Positions 8,758-17,097 of a stretch of DNA of 64,000 nucleotides are shown here, piece by piece. The DNA is from Falsiroseomonas frigidaquae. GTDB taxonomy: Bacteria > Pseudomonadota > Alphaproteobacteria > Acetobacterales > Acetobacteraceae. A program made the position numbers and the translations under genes. The notes beneath the pieces were generated by a model. It had not been told where the DNA came from and did no database searches. It saw only the letters and a list, made by a program, of their open reading frames with translations. The stretch lies in assembly GCF_012163145.1 (NCBI RefSeq), contig NZ_JAAVTX010000006.1:607192-671191 (forward strand), written 5' to 3'. Positions within the stretch are counted from its first letter, which is position 1, and each line of letters opens with the position of its first letter.

Positions 8758-9573
8758 ATGCAAGATGCCTCCCCCACCCGCCGACCGGCCGTGCTCGTGC
8801 TGGGCATGCACCGTTCCGGCACCTCCGCCCTGACTCGCGTGCTGTCGCTGCACGGCCTCACCCTGCCCGCCAGGGTGATGCAGCCGGCGCCGGACAATCC
8901 GCGCGGCTTCTGGGAATCGGCGGCCGTCGCCGCGCTGGATGACCGCATCCTGGCCGCCGCCGGCAGCCGCTACGACGACCCGCGCCCGTTGCCCCCCGGC
9001 CTGCTGCCGGATGCGGAGCGGGAGGCCTTCATCGCCGAGGCGCTGGCCCTGCTCGGCACCGAATTCCCCGGCACGGATCCCTTCGTGCTGAAGGACCCGC
9101 GCATCTGCCGCCTGCTGGATGTGTGGCGCCCGGCGCTGGAACGCTTCGGCGCCGCGCCACTCGCCCTGCTGCCGGTGCGCAACCCGCTGGAGGTCGTGCG
9201 GTCCCTGGAGGCCCGGCAGCAGATGCCGAAGGCACAGGCGCTGCTGCTATGGCTGTCGCATGTGGTGGCCGCCGAACAGGGCAGCCGAGGGCTGCCGCGC
9301 GCCGTGGTGCATTACGACGACCTGCTGCGCGACTGGCGCGGCTTCCTTGCCCGGCTCGGCGTGCCGGTGCTGCGCGACACGGCGCTGGAGACGGTGGCCT
9401 TCCTGACCCCGGCGCTGCGGCACCATGAGGCGGATACCGACACGCTGCTGCGCGATGCCGAGGTGCCGGCCGCGGTGAAGCGCGTCTACGCCGAACTTCG
9501 CCGGGCGCCGGCCGAGCCCGGGCTGGACCCGGAGCCCTTCGACGCGGCCGCCGCCTGGCTTGCCACCGCCTGA
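8758..9573 (+). CDS. Sulfotransferase-like P-loop protein
   Basis: A 271-residue protein beginning with LVLGMHRSGTSALTRVL, the 5'-phosphosulfate-binding loop of the sulfotransferase superfamily, and carrying an internal LLPVRNPLEVVRSLEAR stretch that fits the 3'-phosphate-binding region. The family transfers sulfate from PAPS to carbohydrates or small molecules; bacterial members with the GMHRSGTS start often sit in polysaccharide gene sets, but none is nearby. It is divergent from leuB across a 129-base gap that must hold both promoters. The acceptor is unknown. Confidence 0.75.
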   Translation: MQDASPTRRPAVLVLGMHRSGTSALTRVLSLHGLTLPARVMQPAPDNPRGFWESAAVAALDDRILAAAGSRYDDPRPLPPGLLPDAEREAFIAEALALLGTEFPGTDPFVLKDPRICRLLDVWRPALERFGAAPLALLPVRNPLEVVRSLEARQQMPKAQALLLWLSHVVAAEQGSRGLPRAVVHYDDLLRDWRGFLARLGVPVLRDTALETVAFLTPALRHHEADTDTLLRDAEVPAAVKRVYAELRRAPAEPGLDPEPFDAAAAWLATA

Positions 9574-9668
9574 ATCCACCCTCTTGCGGAACGGGCGCCG
9601 CGGCCCGCATTCTGCCCGCCACGAAAAGCCGGCCGGCAAAGGTGCGGCGGAGTATGGGAGGGGTTACG

Positions 9669-10709
9669 ATGACCAGCCTGATCACCCGGCGCATCGCGCT
9701 GGCCGCCGCCGCCGGCGCGCTCGCCGCACCGCATGTCGCCCGGGCGCAGACCCGCTACAAATCCGAATACAAGCTTTCCGTCGTCGGCAACCGCACCATC
9801 CCGCTGGCCGATGGCGCCTTCCGCTGGGCGGAGCTGGTGACGGAGCGTTCGGGCGGGCGGATCAACGTGAAGGTCTATCCGGGCAGCCAGCTCGTCGGCG
9901 GCGACCAGACGCGGGAACTGGTGGCGATGCGCCAGGGCGTGATCGACTTCGCGGTGTTCTCCACCATCAACATCTCGCCGCAGATCCGCGAGATGAACCT
10001 GTTCTCCCTGCCCTTCCTGCTGCAGGACAGCCGCGGCTTCGACGCCATCATCAAGGGCCCGATCGGCGCCGAGCTGTTCCGCACGCTGGAATCGCGGGAC
10101 GTGCAGCCGGTGGCCTGGGGCGAGAACGGCTTCCGCGAGATCTCCAACAGCAAGAAGGCGATCCGTACGCCGGATGACCTGCGCGGCATGAAGATCCGCT
10201 TCGCCGCGGGCGCGATCTTCGCCGAGATCTTCACCGCCCTCGGCGCCAACCCGGTGCAGATGTCCTTCGCGGATCTGCAGCCGGCGCTGTCCACCGGCGC
10301 GGTGGATGGGCAGGAGAATCCGGTGAACCTGTTCCTCGGCTTCCGGATGGACACGCTGGCGCAGCGGCATTTGACCATCTGGAACTACGTGGCGGATGCC
10401 GGGATCTTCCTGCTGACCAAGCCGGTGCTGGCCAGCTTCACGCCGGAAGACCAGGCGCTGGTGCGGGACTGCGCGCAGCAGGCGGCGCAGGAACAGATCG
10501 CCGCCAGCCGGAAGGGCCTCGGCGCCAATGGCGACCGCTCCTCGCTGGATGAGTTGGCGCGGCGCAACGTGACGGTGACCATCCTGTCGGATGCGGAGAA
10601 GCAGGCCTTCGCCCGCGCCACCCGCAGCGTCTACGACAAATACGCGCAGACCGTCGGCACCGACCTGGTGCGCCGCGCCGAAGCCGCGGTGACCGCCGCG
10701 CGCGCCTGA
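9669..10709 (+). CDS. dctP: TRAP transporter substrate-binding protein (DctP type)
   Basis: A 346-residue periplasmic receptor of a TRAP transporter. A signal peptide (residues 1-27, ending HVARAQ) is followed by the DctP fold: an early ERSGGRINVKVYPGSQL with the typical VYP-x-SQLG element, then GMKIRFAAG and the ligand-contact region DLQPALSTGAVDGQENP. The Arg in the GMKIR strand is the usual carboxylate-binding residue, so an organic acid ligand is likely. The ATG at 9669 was chosen because GGGAGGGG lies 6-13 bases upstream. DctQ and DctM follow, with a strong stem-loop between this gene and DctQ. Confidence 0.93.
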   Translation: MTSLITRRIALAAAAGALAAPHVARAQTRYKSEYKLSVVGNRTIPLADGAFRWAELVTERSGGRINVKVYPGSQLVGGDQTRELVAMRQGVIDFAVFSTINISPQIREMNLFSLPFLLQDSRGFDAIIKGPIGAELFRTLESRDVQPVAWGENGFREISNSKKAIRTPDDLRGMKIRFAAGAIFAEIFTALGANPVQMSFADLQPALSTGAVDGQENPVNLFLGFRMDTLAQRHLTIWNYVADAGIFLLTKPVLASFTPEDQALVRDCAQQAAQEQIAASRKGLGANGDRSSLDELARRNVTVTILSDAEKQAFARATRSVYDKYAQTVGTDLVRRAEAAVTAARA

Positions 10710-10718
10710 GAGACTGCC

Positions 10719-10744
10719 GGCGCGGGGGCGTTTCCCCCCGCGCC
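10719..10744. terminator. Intercistronic stem-loop after dctP
   Basis: GGCGCGGGGG (10719-10728) pairs perfectly with CCCCCGCGCC (10735-10744) around a 6-base loop. It lies ten bases past the dctP stop and 18 before dctQ, with no T-run. It probably stabilises the dctP transcript or attenuates read-through, giving more receptor than membrane subunits. Confidence 0.6.
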
Positions 10745-10762
10745 CGCCTGCGGGATTGCCCC

Positions 10763-11272
10763 ATGACCGAGCACGCCGACATCCAGGCCCCCGGCCTGCA
10801 ATTGGGGGAGGCCCCGCCGCGCATCCCGGTCACGGTGGAAGGCGCGATCGGCGCCGCCATCATGGGCGTGCTCGCGCTGATCACCTTCGGCAATGTAGTG
10901 GTGCGCTACTTCACCAACGTGTCCTTCGCCTTCACCGAGGAATATTCGGTGGCGCTGATGGTGGTGATGTCCTTCGTCGGCGCCGCCGCGGCCTTCGGCA
11001 ATGACCGCCACATCCGCATGACCTTCTTCACCGAGCGCCTGCCGGTGAAGCTGGCGCGCCTGGTCGAGCAGCTGGTGCTGGCCGCCTGCCTGTTCATCTT
11101 CGGCTGCATCGCCTGGTATGGCGCCTGGTACACCTGGGACGAATACCGCTTCGAAGTGCTGTCCCCCGGCCTCGGCGTGCCGTCCTGGTACTACACCGTC
11201 TGGATGCCGTTGCTGTCCGCCGTGATCTGCCTGCGCATCCTTGGGCGGATGATCCGCGTCGCGAGGGCCTGA
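10763..11272 (+). CDS. dctQ: TRAP transporter small membrane subunit (DctQ type)
   Basis: A 169-residue protein with four predicted membrane helices, the usual topology of the small TRAP subunit. Family marks are EGAIGAAIMGVLALITFGNVVVRYF in the first helix, a following FTEEYS and the later FFTERLPVKLARLVEQL. DctQ anchors the complex and helps dock the binding protein onto DctM. It starts 18 bases after the dctP stem-loop and ends 5 bases before dctM, so the three are one operon. Confidence 0.92.
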   Translation: MTEHADIQAPGLQLGEAPPRIPVTVEGAIGAAIMGVLALITFGNVVVRYFTNVSFAFTEEYSVALMVVMSFVGAAAAFGNDRHIRMTFFTERLPVKLARLVEQLVLAACLFIFGCIAWYGAWYTWDEYRFEVLSPGLGVPSWYYTVWMPLLSAVICLRILGRMIRVARA

Positions 11273-11277
11273 CAGCC

Positions 11278-12573
11278 ATGGTGCTCGAAGGCTCCCTCAT
11301 CCTGCTCGGCGTGTTCTTCGCGCTGCTGTTCCTCGGCGTGCCGATCGGCGTTTCGCTCGGCCTGGCGGGCTTCCTGGTGATCGCGGTGGAAGGGCTCGGC
11401 ATCATGGCCCTGCCCACCAACATCTGGACCGGCATCGCCAAATACCCTCTGCTGGCGCTGCCGATGTTCGTCCTCGCCGGTATGGTGTTCGAACGCGCCG
11501 GCGTCGCCGCGCGCCTCGTCGTCTTCGCCCAGGCCCTGGTCGGGCCGCGGCGCGGGGCGCTGGCCATCGTCGCCGTGCTGGTCTGCCTGGTGCTCGGCGG
11601 CATCAGCGGGTCCGGCGCGGCGGATTCGGCGGCCGTCGCGGCGGTGATGCTGCCGGCGATGCTCAAGCAGGGCTACCCGCGCGCCTATTCCGCCAGCCTG
11701 ATCGCCGCCGCCGGGTCCACCGCCGTACTGATCCCGCCCTCCATCCCCTTCATCGTCTATGCGGTGCTGGTGCCCGGTGTCTCGGTGCCCGCGCTGTTCC
11801 TCGGCGGCGTCGTGCCCGGCCTGCTGGCGGGCCTGGCACTGCTGGTGCCGGCCATCGTCCTGGCGCGCATCCACGGCTTCGGCCTGCCGCCGGTCGGGGA
11901 AGTGCGCCCGCCGCTCTGGGCCTCCTTCAAGGACGCGATCTGGGGGCTTCTCGCGCCCATCGTCATCCTGGGCGGCCTGCGCTCCGGCGCCTTCACGCCG
12001 ACCGAAGCGGCCGTCGTCGCCGTGTTCTACGGGCTGTTCGTCGGGCTGTTCATCTACCGCGTGCTGCGCTGGGCCGATATCTACGCCGTGCTGCGCGACA
12101 GCGCCGAGATCAGCGCCGTGGTGCTGATGATCATCGCACTCGCCAGCATCTTCGCCCATGCCGGCAGCACCGTCGGCGCCTTCGACGCCCTGGCACAGAC
12201 CCTGGTCGGCATCACCGCCAACGAAACCATCATGCTGCTGATGATCACCGCCCTGGTGCTGGTGGCCGGCATGCTGATCGACGCCATCTCGATCTTCCTG
12301 GTCTTCCTGCCGATCCTGCTGCCCATCGCCCGCGCCTTCGAATGGGACCTGACCTGGTTCGGCATCCTGCTGACCATGAACGTCGCCATCGGCGCCTTCA
12401 CCCCACCCATGGCAGTGAACCTGATGGTCACCTGCAAAGTGGCCGGCGCCTCGATGGAATCCACCATCCCCTGGGTGATCTGGTTCGTCCTGGCGATGCT
12501 GACAGCCCTGCTGCTGATCGCCTTCATCCCCGACCTGGCCCTGTTCCTGCCACGCGCGTTCGGGGATCTATAG
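11278..12573 (+). CDS. dctM: TRAP transporter large permease subunit (DctM type)
   Basis: A 431-residue, highly hydrophobic protein with about 12-13 membrane segments, the sodium-coupled transport subunit of TRAP systems. Family marks include the opening LLGVFFALLFLGVPIGVSLGLA, the GGISGSGAADSAAVAAVMLPAM element, the re-entrant AAAGSTAVLIPPSIPFIVYAV and the closing NVAIGAFTPPMAVNLMV. It lies 5 bases after dctQ. Downstream is a dense run of palindromes that separates it from the convergent AbgB-like gene. Confidence 0.94.
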   Translation: MVLEGSLILLGVFFALLFLGVPIGVSLGLAGFLVIAVEGLGIMALPTNIWTGIAKYPLLALPMFVLAGMVFERAGVAARLVVFAQALVGPRRGALAIVAVLVCLVLGGISGSGAADSAAVAAVMLPAMLKQGYPRAYSASLIAAAGSTAVLIPPSIPFIVYAVLVPGVSVPALFLGGVVPGLLAGLALLVPAIVLARIHGFGLPPVGEVRPPLWASFKDAIWGLLAPIVILGGLRSGAFTPTEAAVVAVFYGLFVGLFIYRVLRWADIYAVLRDSAEISAVVLMIIALASIFAHAGSTVGAFDALAQTLVGITANETIMLLMITALVLVAGMLIDAISIFLVFLPILLPIARAFEWDLTWFGILLTMNVAIGAFTPPMAVNLMVTCKVAGASMESTIPWVIWFVLAMLTALLLIAFIPDLALFLPRAFGDL

Positions 12574-12595
12574 GCGCTGTTGGCACGGGTGGCTT

Positions 12596-12620
12596 GCAGG
12601 AGGGGCGCTGCCCCTCCTGC
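12596..12620. repeat. Palindrome 1 of an intergenic cluster
   Basis: GCAGGAGGGGC (12596-12606) pairs with its exact complement at 12610-12620 around a 3-base loop. It is the first strong hairpin after dctM and can act as its terminator. Confidence 0.75.
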
Positions 12621-12630
12621 ACCTCCCAGC

Positions 12631-12648
12631 AAAGGGCTTTGGCCCTTT
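12631..12648. repeat. Palindrome 2 of the intergenic cluster
   Basis: AAAGGGC (12631-12637) pairs with GCCCTTT (12642-12648) around a 4-base loop. Confidence 0.65.
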
Positions 12649-12662
12649 GAACCCATGAATCA

Positions 12663-12737
12663 TAAGCGGTGAAGCGGAGGGGGTCGGCGGTACCGCTGAA
12701 CAAGCGGTCGCTTCAGCCCCCTCCGCTTCACCGCTTA
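12663..12737. repeat. Large nested inverted repeat, 21-bp perfect arms
   Basis: The 21 bases at 12663-12683 are the exact reverse complement of 12717-12737. The 33-base interior holds a second hairpin (ACCGCT and AGCGGT around GAACA, 12691-12707). This nested structure sits between convergent genes and does not code. It has the look of an extragenic palindromic repeat family member. Confidence 0.85.
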
Positions 12738-12750
12738 AAGTCCTCGCGGT

Positions 12751-12771
12751 CCAGGGGCCCGAGGCCCCTGG
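12751..12771. repeat. Palindrome 4 of the intergenic cluster
   Basis: CCAGGGGCC (12751-12759) pairs with GGCCCCTGG (12763-12771) around a 3-base loop. Confidence 0.7.
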
Positions 12772-12779
12772 CATGGGGG

Positions 12780-12806
12780 TGCAGGGGGAACAGCGTTCCC
12801 CCTGCA
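12780..12806. terminator. Palindrome 5, terminator-like hairpin
   Basis: TGCAGGGGGAAC (12780-12791) pairs with GTTCCCCCTGCA (12795-12806), a perfect 12-bp stem with a 3-base loop. It lies 23 bases beyond the stop of the minus-strand AbgB-like gene and probably ends its transcript. Confidence 0.7.
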
Positions 12807-12828
12807 ATCACCGGCGCAACAGGCGCCT

Positions 12829-14253
12829 TCAGACCGAGACGCTCATGTCCAGGGCCGGCTTGGCGTCGGCGGGCAGTGGGCTCTCATACGGCTTGCCGCC
12901 GGTGCGCTTGGCGTGGTCGGCCTTGGCTTCGGCGATGAGGTTCGGGTTCTGCAGCGCGTCGATGGCGGTGCCGGCCATCACCTTGGCGACGTGGACCATG
13001 CCCTTATGGGCGGCCGGCAGCTTGCCCTGGCCGGTGAGCTGCCAGGAGTGGAAGGGCGTGCCGATGGCGCAGGTGGCGCCGCGGGCCTGCACGGTGGGCA
13101 CTTTCCAGGAAACGTCGCCGACATCGGTGGAGCCGATCATCGGCACGCCCTTGGCGTTTTCAGGCACCACCTGTTCGCAGAGCACTTCGCCCTCGCGCGG
13201 CTCGACGCCGACGCGGCGCCAGGCGGAGAGGATGTCTTCCTCCGACAGGGTCGCCTGGAATTCGGCGGCCTTGGCGCGGTCCGCATCGTCCCATTCCGGC
13301 GCGCCGATGCGGGCCAGGTTGGCGTGCATCGCCTTCTCCAGCGCCGTGTTGCCGAGCAGGTTGGAGACGGCGGAGATGACGCGGGTGGAGACGGTGCATT
13401 CCGTCATCAGCGCCGCGCCATCGGCGATCTTGCGGACGCGGGTCACCAGGGCGTTCAGCTCGGTCACGTTGCGGGCGCGGATCAGGTAGCGGACCTTGGC
13501 GGTGGACTGCACCACGTTCGGCGCGATGCCGCCGGCATCCAGGTAGGCGTAGTGGATGCGGGCGTCGGAGGGCATGTGCTCCCGCATGTAGTTCACGCCG
13601 ACATTCATCAGTTCCACCGCATCGAGCGCGGAACGGCCGAGATGCGGCGCGGCCGCGGCGTGGCTGGCGCGGCCGACGAACGAGAAGTCGATGCGGGTAT
13701 TGGCGAGGGAGATCGCGTCATCGACGCCGGCGAAGCTGGCCGGGTGCCAGGTGATGGCGATGTCGACATCGTCGAAGGCGCCGTCGCGCACCATGAAGCC
13801 CTTGGCGGCGCCGCCTTCCTCGGCCGGGCAGCCGTAGTAGCGCACGCGGCCGGGCAGGCCGTTGGCCTTCAGCCAGTCCTTCACCGCGGCGGCGGCCATC
13901 AGGCTGGCGGAGCCGAGCAGGTTGTGGCCGCAGCCATGGCCGCGGGACTCGCCCGGCACGGGGCGCGGCTCGGTGACGCCGGCTTCCTGGGACAGGCCGG
14001 GCAGCGCGTCGTATTCACCGAGGATGGCGATGATGGGGCCACCCTCCCCCGCCTCGCCCATCACCGCGGTGGGGATGCCGGCGACATTGGTGGTCACCTT
14101 GAAGCCTTCGGCCTCCAGCATCGCCTTGTGCTCGGCGCTGCTGCGATGTTCGTCGTAGCAGAGCTCCGGCATGCCCCAGATCTTGTCCGAGAGCTCGACA
14201 TAGGGCTCGCGCCGCTGGTCGACGAGCTGCCAGATCTGTTCCGAATTCTGCAT
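12829..14253 (-). CDS. abgB: M20 peptidase family amidohydrolase, AbgB-like
   Basis: A 474-residue metal-dependent amidohydrolase of the M20D family. It resembles AbgB, a subunit of p-aminobenzoyl-glutamate hydrolase, more than the carbamoylases. Visible marks: the early ELSDKIWGMPELCYDE, the metal region GEYDALPGLSQEAG followed by GHGCGHNLLGS, the CPAEEGGAAKGFMV glutamate stretch, the RASHAAAAPHLGRSALDA dimerisation region and the late PFHSWQL. The ATG at 14253 is preceded by AAGGAG, and the protein matches the roughly 480-residue family length. It may release amino acids from N-acyl or N-aroyl amino acids; the actual substrate is not shown. No AbgA partner lies beside it. Confidence 0.87.
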   Translation of the reverse strand: MQNSEQIWQLVDQRREPYVELSDKIWGMPELCYDEHRSSAEHKAMLEAEGFKVTTNVAGIPTAVMGEAGEGGPIIAILGEYDALPGLSQEAGVTEPRPVPGESRGHGCGHNLLGSASLMAAAAVKDWLKANGLPGRVRYYGCPAEEGGAAKGFMVRDGAFDDVDIAITWHPASFAGVDDAISLANTRIDFSFVGRASHAAAAPHLGRSALDAVELMNVGVNYMREHMPSDARIHYAYLDAGGIAPNVVQSTAKVRYLIRARNVTELNALVTRVRKIADGAALMTECTVSTRVISAVSNLLGNTALEKAMHANLARIGAPEWDDADRAKAAEFQATLSEEDILSAWRRVGVEPREGEVLCEQVVPENAKGVPMIGSTDVGDVSWKVPTVQARGATCAIGTPFHSWQLTGQGKLPAAHKGMVHVAKVMAGTAIDALQNPNLIAEAKADHAKRTGGKPYESPLPADAKPALDMSVSV

Positions 14254-14369
14254 GAGAGGCTCCTTCCCGAAAGCCTGAGTATCGCCCGGATCGGGCGGGC
14301 CGGCCAGCGGGCAGGACAACTCCGCAAGCCGGGCCGCGTTGAGCGTGAGCAACCGGAAAGGAATGCGGC

Positions 14370-14714
14370 ATGCAGATCCAGGTCAACACGCCCGACGGCG
14401 CCGGCGGCGCCGACCTCATCGCCAGCGTGGAACAGGCGGTGTCCGAGGCGGTGGGGCGGTTCGAGGACCATCTGACACGGGTCGAGGTGCATCTCAGCGA
14501 TGTGAACGCGGCCAAGGGCGGTGACCGGGACAAGCGCTGCCTGGTGGAGGCACGCCCCACCGGCAAGGCGCCGATCGCGGTCAGCCACCAGGCGGCCACG
14601 GTGCCGATGGCGATGAACGGGGCGCTGGGCAAGCTCGGCCGGGCGCTGGATACGGCGCTGGCCTCGCGCACCGACCACAAGGGCAATGCCTCGGTCCGCT
14701 ACGACGACGTGTAG
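14370..14714 (+). CDS. HPF/RaiA-like ribosome-associated protein
   Basis: A 114-residue protein with the alternating pattern of the ribosome hibernation factor fold: IQVNTPDG strand, a helix around SVEQAVSEAVGRFEDHL, then VEVHLSDVNAAKGGDRDKRCLVEARP and a final helix. It resembles the short proteins annotated as HPF/RaiA family ribosome-associated, but the C-terminal dimerisation domain of long HPF is absent and the tail HKGNASVRYDDV is its own. It may bind the small subunit in stationary phase, which is inference. AAGGA lies 8 bases before the ATG. It is divergent from the AbgB-like gene. Confidence 0.65.
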   Translation: MQIQVNTPDGAGGADLIASVEQAVSEAVGRFEDHLTRVEVHLSDVNAAKGGDRDKRCLVEARPTGKAPIAVSHQAATVPMAMNGALGKLGRALDTALASRTDHKGNASVRYDDV

Positions 14715-14898
14715 GCAGACGTGCCCAGGGGGGCGTTCGTTAGGGATATGGCAATATCCGCCGATCCCGGGCATGATGCGCGGGCTGCGGCTGCGGAATG
14801 ATTCCTGACGCTGCGCCATGAAGGCGCCCCGCAGCCCGCGCCAGAATGGCGCCCCATGCCGGCCCGATCCAGGCGCCGAGGATGCAAAGGGCCCTGAG

Positions 14899-15858
14899 AT
14901 GCCGGAGCTGTCGCTCATCTCCATCGTGCTGATCGTGCTGCTGCTGCTGGCGGTGTTCACCGTCGCGCAGGGCGTCCGCACCGTGCCCCAGGGGCAGGTC
15001 TGGACGGTGGAGCGCTTCGGCGCCTTCACCCGCCTGCTGTCCCCGGGCCTGAACATCATCATCCCCTTCGTCGATGGCATCGGCCACAAGCTGAACGTCC
15101 AGGAAGTGGTGCTGGACATCCCGGAACAGTCCGTCATCACCAAGGACAACGCCACGGTCGCGGTGGACGGCATCGTCTATTACCGCGTGATGGACCCGGC
15201 CAAGGCCGCCTATGCGGTGCAGGACCTGACCCAGGCGCTGGTCGCCATGGCGATGACCAACATCCGGGCCGTGATCGGCGAGATGGACCTGGACCAGACA
15301 CTTTCGTCGCGCGACCGCATCAACACCTCGCTGCTCAACATCCTGGATGGCGCGACGGACCCCTGGGGTGCCAAGGTCAGCCGCGTCGAGATCCGCAAGA
15401 TCGAGCCGCCGGAGACCCTGATTCGCGCCATGAACCTGCAGATGACAGCCGAACGCGAGCGTCGCGCCAGCGTGGCGAAGGCCGAGGGCGAGAAGCAGGC
15501 TCTGGTGCTGCAGGCGGAAGGCCGCCGCGACGCCGCGCTGCGCGACGCCGAGGCGCGGGAGGCGCTGGCCCAGGCGGAGGCGAACGCAACCCGCATGGTG
15601 GCGGACGCCGCCGCCGGCGCGGGCGCCGATGCGCTGCGCTACTTCATCGCCGAGAAATACGTGAAGGCCTTCGAGGCGATGGCCGCCAACCCATCCTCCC
15701 GCCTGGTCATCGTGCCGATGGAAAGCGCGGCGCTGGCGGGTGGCATTACCCAGGCCATGGAATTGCTGCGCGGGCTTCCCGCCGCTGGTCCGGCAACGCC
15801 CCCCGCCTCACCCGGTGGCGGGCTTCTGCCGGGGGATCGGCCGTGGAACCGGGCCTGA
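14899..15858 (+). CDS. SPFH/stomatin-family membrane protein (QmcA-like)
   Basis: A 319-residue band-7 protein. One N-terminal membrane helix (residues 4-24, ending FTVAQGV) is followed by the SPFH domain (VPQGQVWTVERFGAFTRLL through about residue 190), with the characteristic TKDNATVAVDGIVYYRV and AMTNIRAVIGEMDLD elements. Then comes a long charged coiled-coil (residues about 180-240, rich in E, R, A). Such proteins form large ring or cage assemblies on the inner membrane and influence membrane quality control. The ATG at 14899 starts just before the membrane helix. It overlaps the following NfeD gene by 16 bases, the usual pairing. Confidence 0.92.
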   Translation: MPELSLISIVLIVLLLLAVFTVAQGVRTVPQGQVWTVERFGAFTRLLSPGLNIIIPFVDGIGHKLNVQEVVLDIPEQSVITKDNATVAVDGIVYYRVMDPAKAAYAVQDLTQALVAMAMTNIRAVIGEMDLDQTLSSRDRINTSLLNILDGATDPWGAKVSRVEIRKIEPPETLIRAMNLQMTAERERRASVAKAEGEKQALVLQAEGRRDAALRDAEAREALAQAEANATRMVADAAAGAGADALRYFIAEKYVKAFEAMAANPSSRLVIVPMESAALAGGITQAMELLRGLPAAGPATPPASPGGGLLPGDRPWNRA

Positions 15859-16295
15859 TCTGGATCCTGCTCGGACTGGTCGCGCTGGGCGCGGAGCTGG
15901 TACTGCCAGGGGTCTACCTGTTGTGGGCCGGATTGGCCGCGATCGGCACCGGGGTGGTGATGCTGGTGGCCGGCGATGCCGGCTTCGGGGTGGATGTGCT
16001 GGTTTTTCTCGCCATGCTGGCGGCCGGGGTAGCGGCCTCGCTGGCCACGCGACGCTTCCGCAGCCGCACCGCGCAGCAGGTGAATGCGCCCGATTCGGGG
16101 CTGGCCGGCCGGCGCGCGACCTTGCTGCACGGGCCGGACAACAGCCTGCGCGTGCGGCTGGGGGATAGCGAATGGCCGGCGCGGCTGGCGCCTGGCGTCG
16201 CCACCCCGGTGCCCGGCGCGGCGGTGCAGGTGGAGGCGGTGGACGGCGTGGTGCTGGTGGTGCGGCCGCTGCCCGATCTCGGCCAGGCCGCCTGA
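15843..16295 (+). CDS. NfeD-family membrane protein
   Basis: A 150-residue protein with two to three N-terminal membrane segments (residues 4-70: WILLGLVALGAELVLPGVYLL, then VDVLVFLAMLAAGVAASLA) and a soluble OB-fold tail. The tail shows the NfeD pattern SGLAGRRATLLHGP and a late VDGVVLVVRPL. NfeD partners with SPFH proteins and is encoded directly after one here, starting with GTG inside the SPFH gene. This short form lacks the ClpP-like protease domain of long NfeD. Its stop overlaps the next ATG by one base. Confidence 0.88.
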   Translation: MEPGLIWILLGLVALGAELVLPGVYLLWAGLAAIGTGVVMLVAGDAGFGVDVLVFLAMLAAGVAASLATRRFRSRTAQQVNAPDSGLAGRRATLLHGPDNSLRVRLGDSEWPARLAPGVATPVPGAAVQVEAVDGVVLVVRPLPDLGQAA

Positions 16296-16975
16296 TGCGG
16301 CGCGCCCTGCCTGCCTTGCTGCTGGCGCTGGCCGCCGCCCCTGCCCCGGCACAGGCCACTTCGGACCCGATGGAGGGGCTGAACCGCCGCATCCACGGCT
16401 TCAACCGCCTGGTGCAGGCGCATGTGCTGGACCCGGTGGTCGCAGCCTACGTCACCCACGCCCCGGCGCCGGTCCGTACCGGCATCGCCAACGCCTTCGC
16501 CAATCTGCGGGAGCCGCTGACGGCGCTGTCCGGGCTGGCGGTCGGGGATTTCGGCCTCGCCTGGAATGCGACGGCGCGCTTCGGCATCAATTCCAGCCTC
16601 GGCCTCGGCGGCGTGCGGGACAGCGCGGCGGAATGGGGCTGGCCACGGCGCGAGGCGGGACCCGCGGATGCGGTCTGCGCCTGGGGCGTGCCGAGCGGCC
16701 CATATGTCGTGCTGCCGATCCTCGGCCCCTCCACGCTGCGCGACGCCGGTGCGCTGCTGGCGAGCAGCGCCGGTCTGGCGCAGGCGCTCGGGCCGCAGAT
16801 CTTCATCCCGTGGCGCGGCGGCGACCTGATGGTGGAATACAGCGCGATCGCGGCGGAACTTGGCCGGGTCGAGGCGCAGTCGCTGGACGCCTATGCGGTC
16901 TATCGCAGCGCCTACCTGCAGCGCCGCGCCGCCGCCTGCCCGATCGACCGTGCGGCCGCCGCAACGGAAGACTGA
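16295..16975 (+). CDS. mlaA: MlaA/VacJ-family outer-membrane phospholipid protein
   Basis: A 226-residue protein of the MlaA family, which removes mislocalised phospholipids from the outer leaflet of the outer membrane and hands them to the Mla pathway. Seen: a signal peptide (residues 1-22), then DPMEGLNRRIHGFNRLV (the family's DP-E-NR-I--FN element), ANLREPLTALSGLAVGD, the GVPSGPYVVLPILGPSTLRDA signature and YAVYRSAYLQRR. No lipobox cysteine is visible near the cleavage site, so unlike E. coli MlaA it may not be a lipoprotein. It is coupled to nfeD by one base. mlaBCDEF genes are not in the window. Confidence 0.9.
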   Translation: MRRALPALLLALAAAPAPAQATSDPMEGLNRRIHGFNRLVQAHVLDPVVAAYVTHAPAPVRTGIANAFANLREPLTALSGLAVGDFGLAWNATARFGINSSLGLGGVRDSAAEWGWPRREAGPADAVCAWGVPSGPYVVLPILGPSTLRDAGALLASSAGLAQALGPQIFIPWRGGDLMVEYSAIAAELGRVEAQSLDAYAVYRSAYLQRRAAACPIDRAAAATED

Positions 16976-17097
16976 CTTCGGCGAAATGAAGTGGGCCCGC
17001 CGCCTCTCTCCTGGCTTGAAGCCGCCGCGCAACCCGGCCTAGCCTGCCCGCCAAGCGCCCGGGAGCAACCTGGGCGCAGTGGAGGAGAGACGATCCA

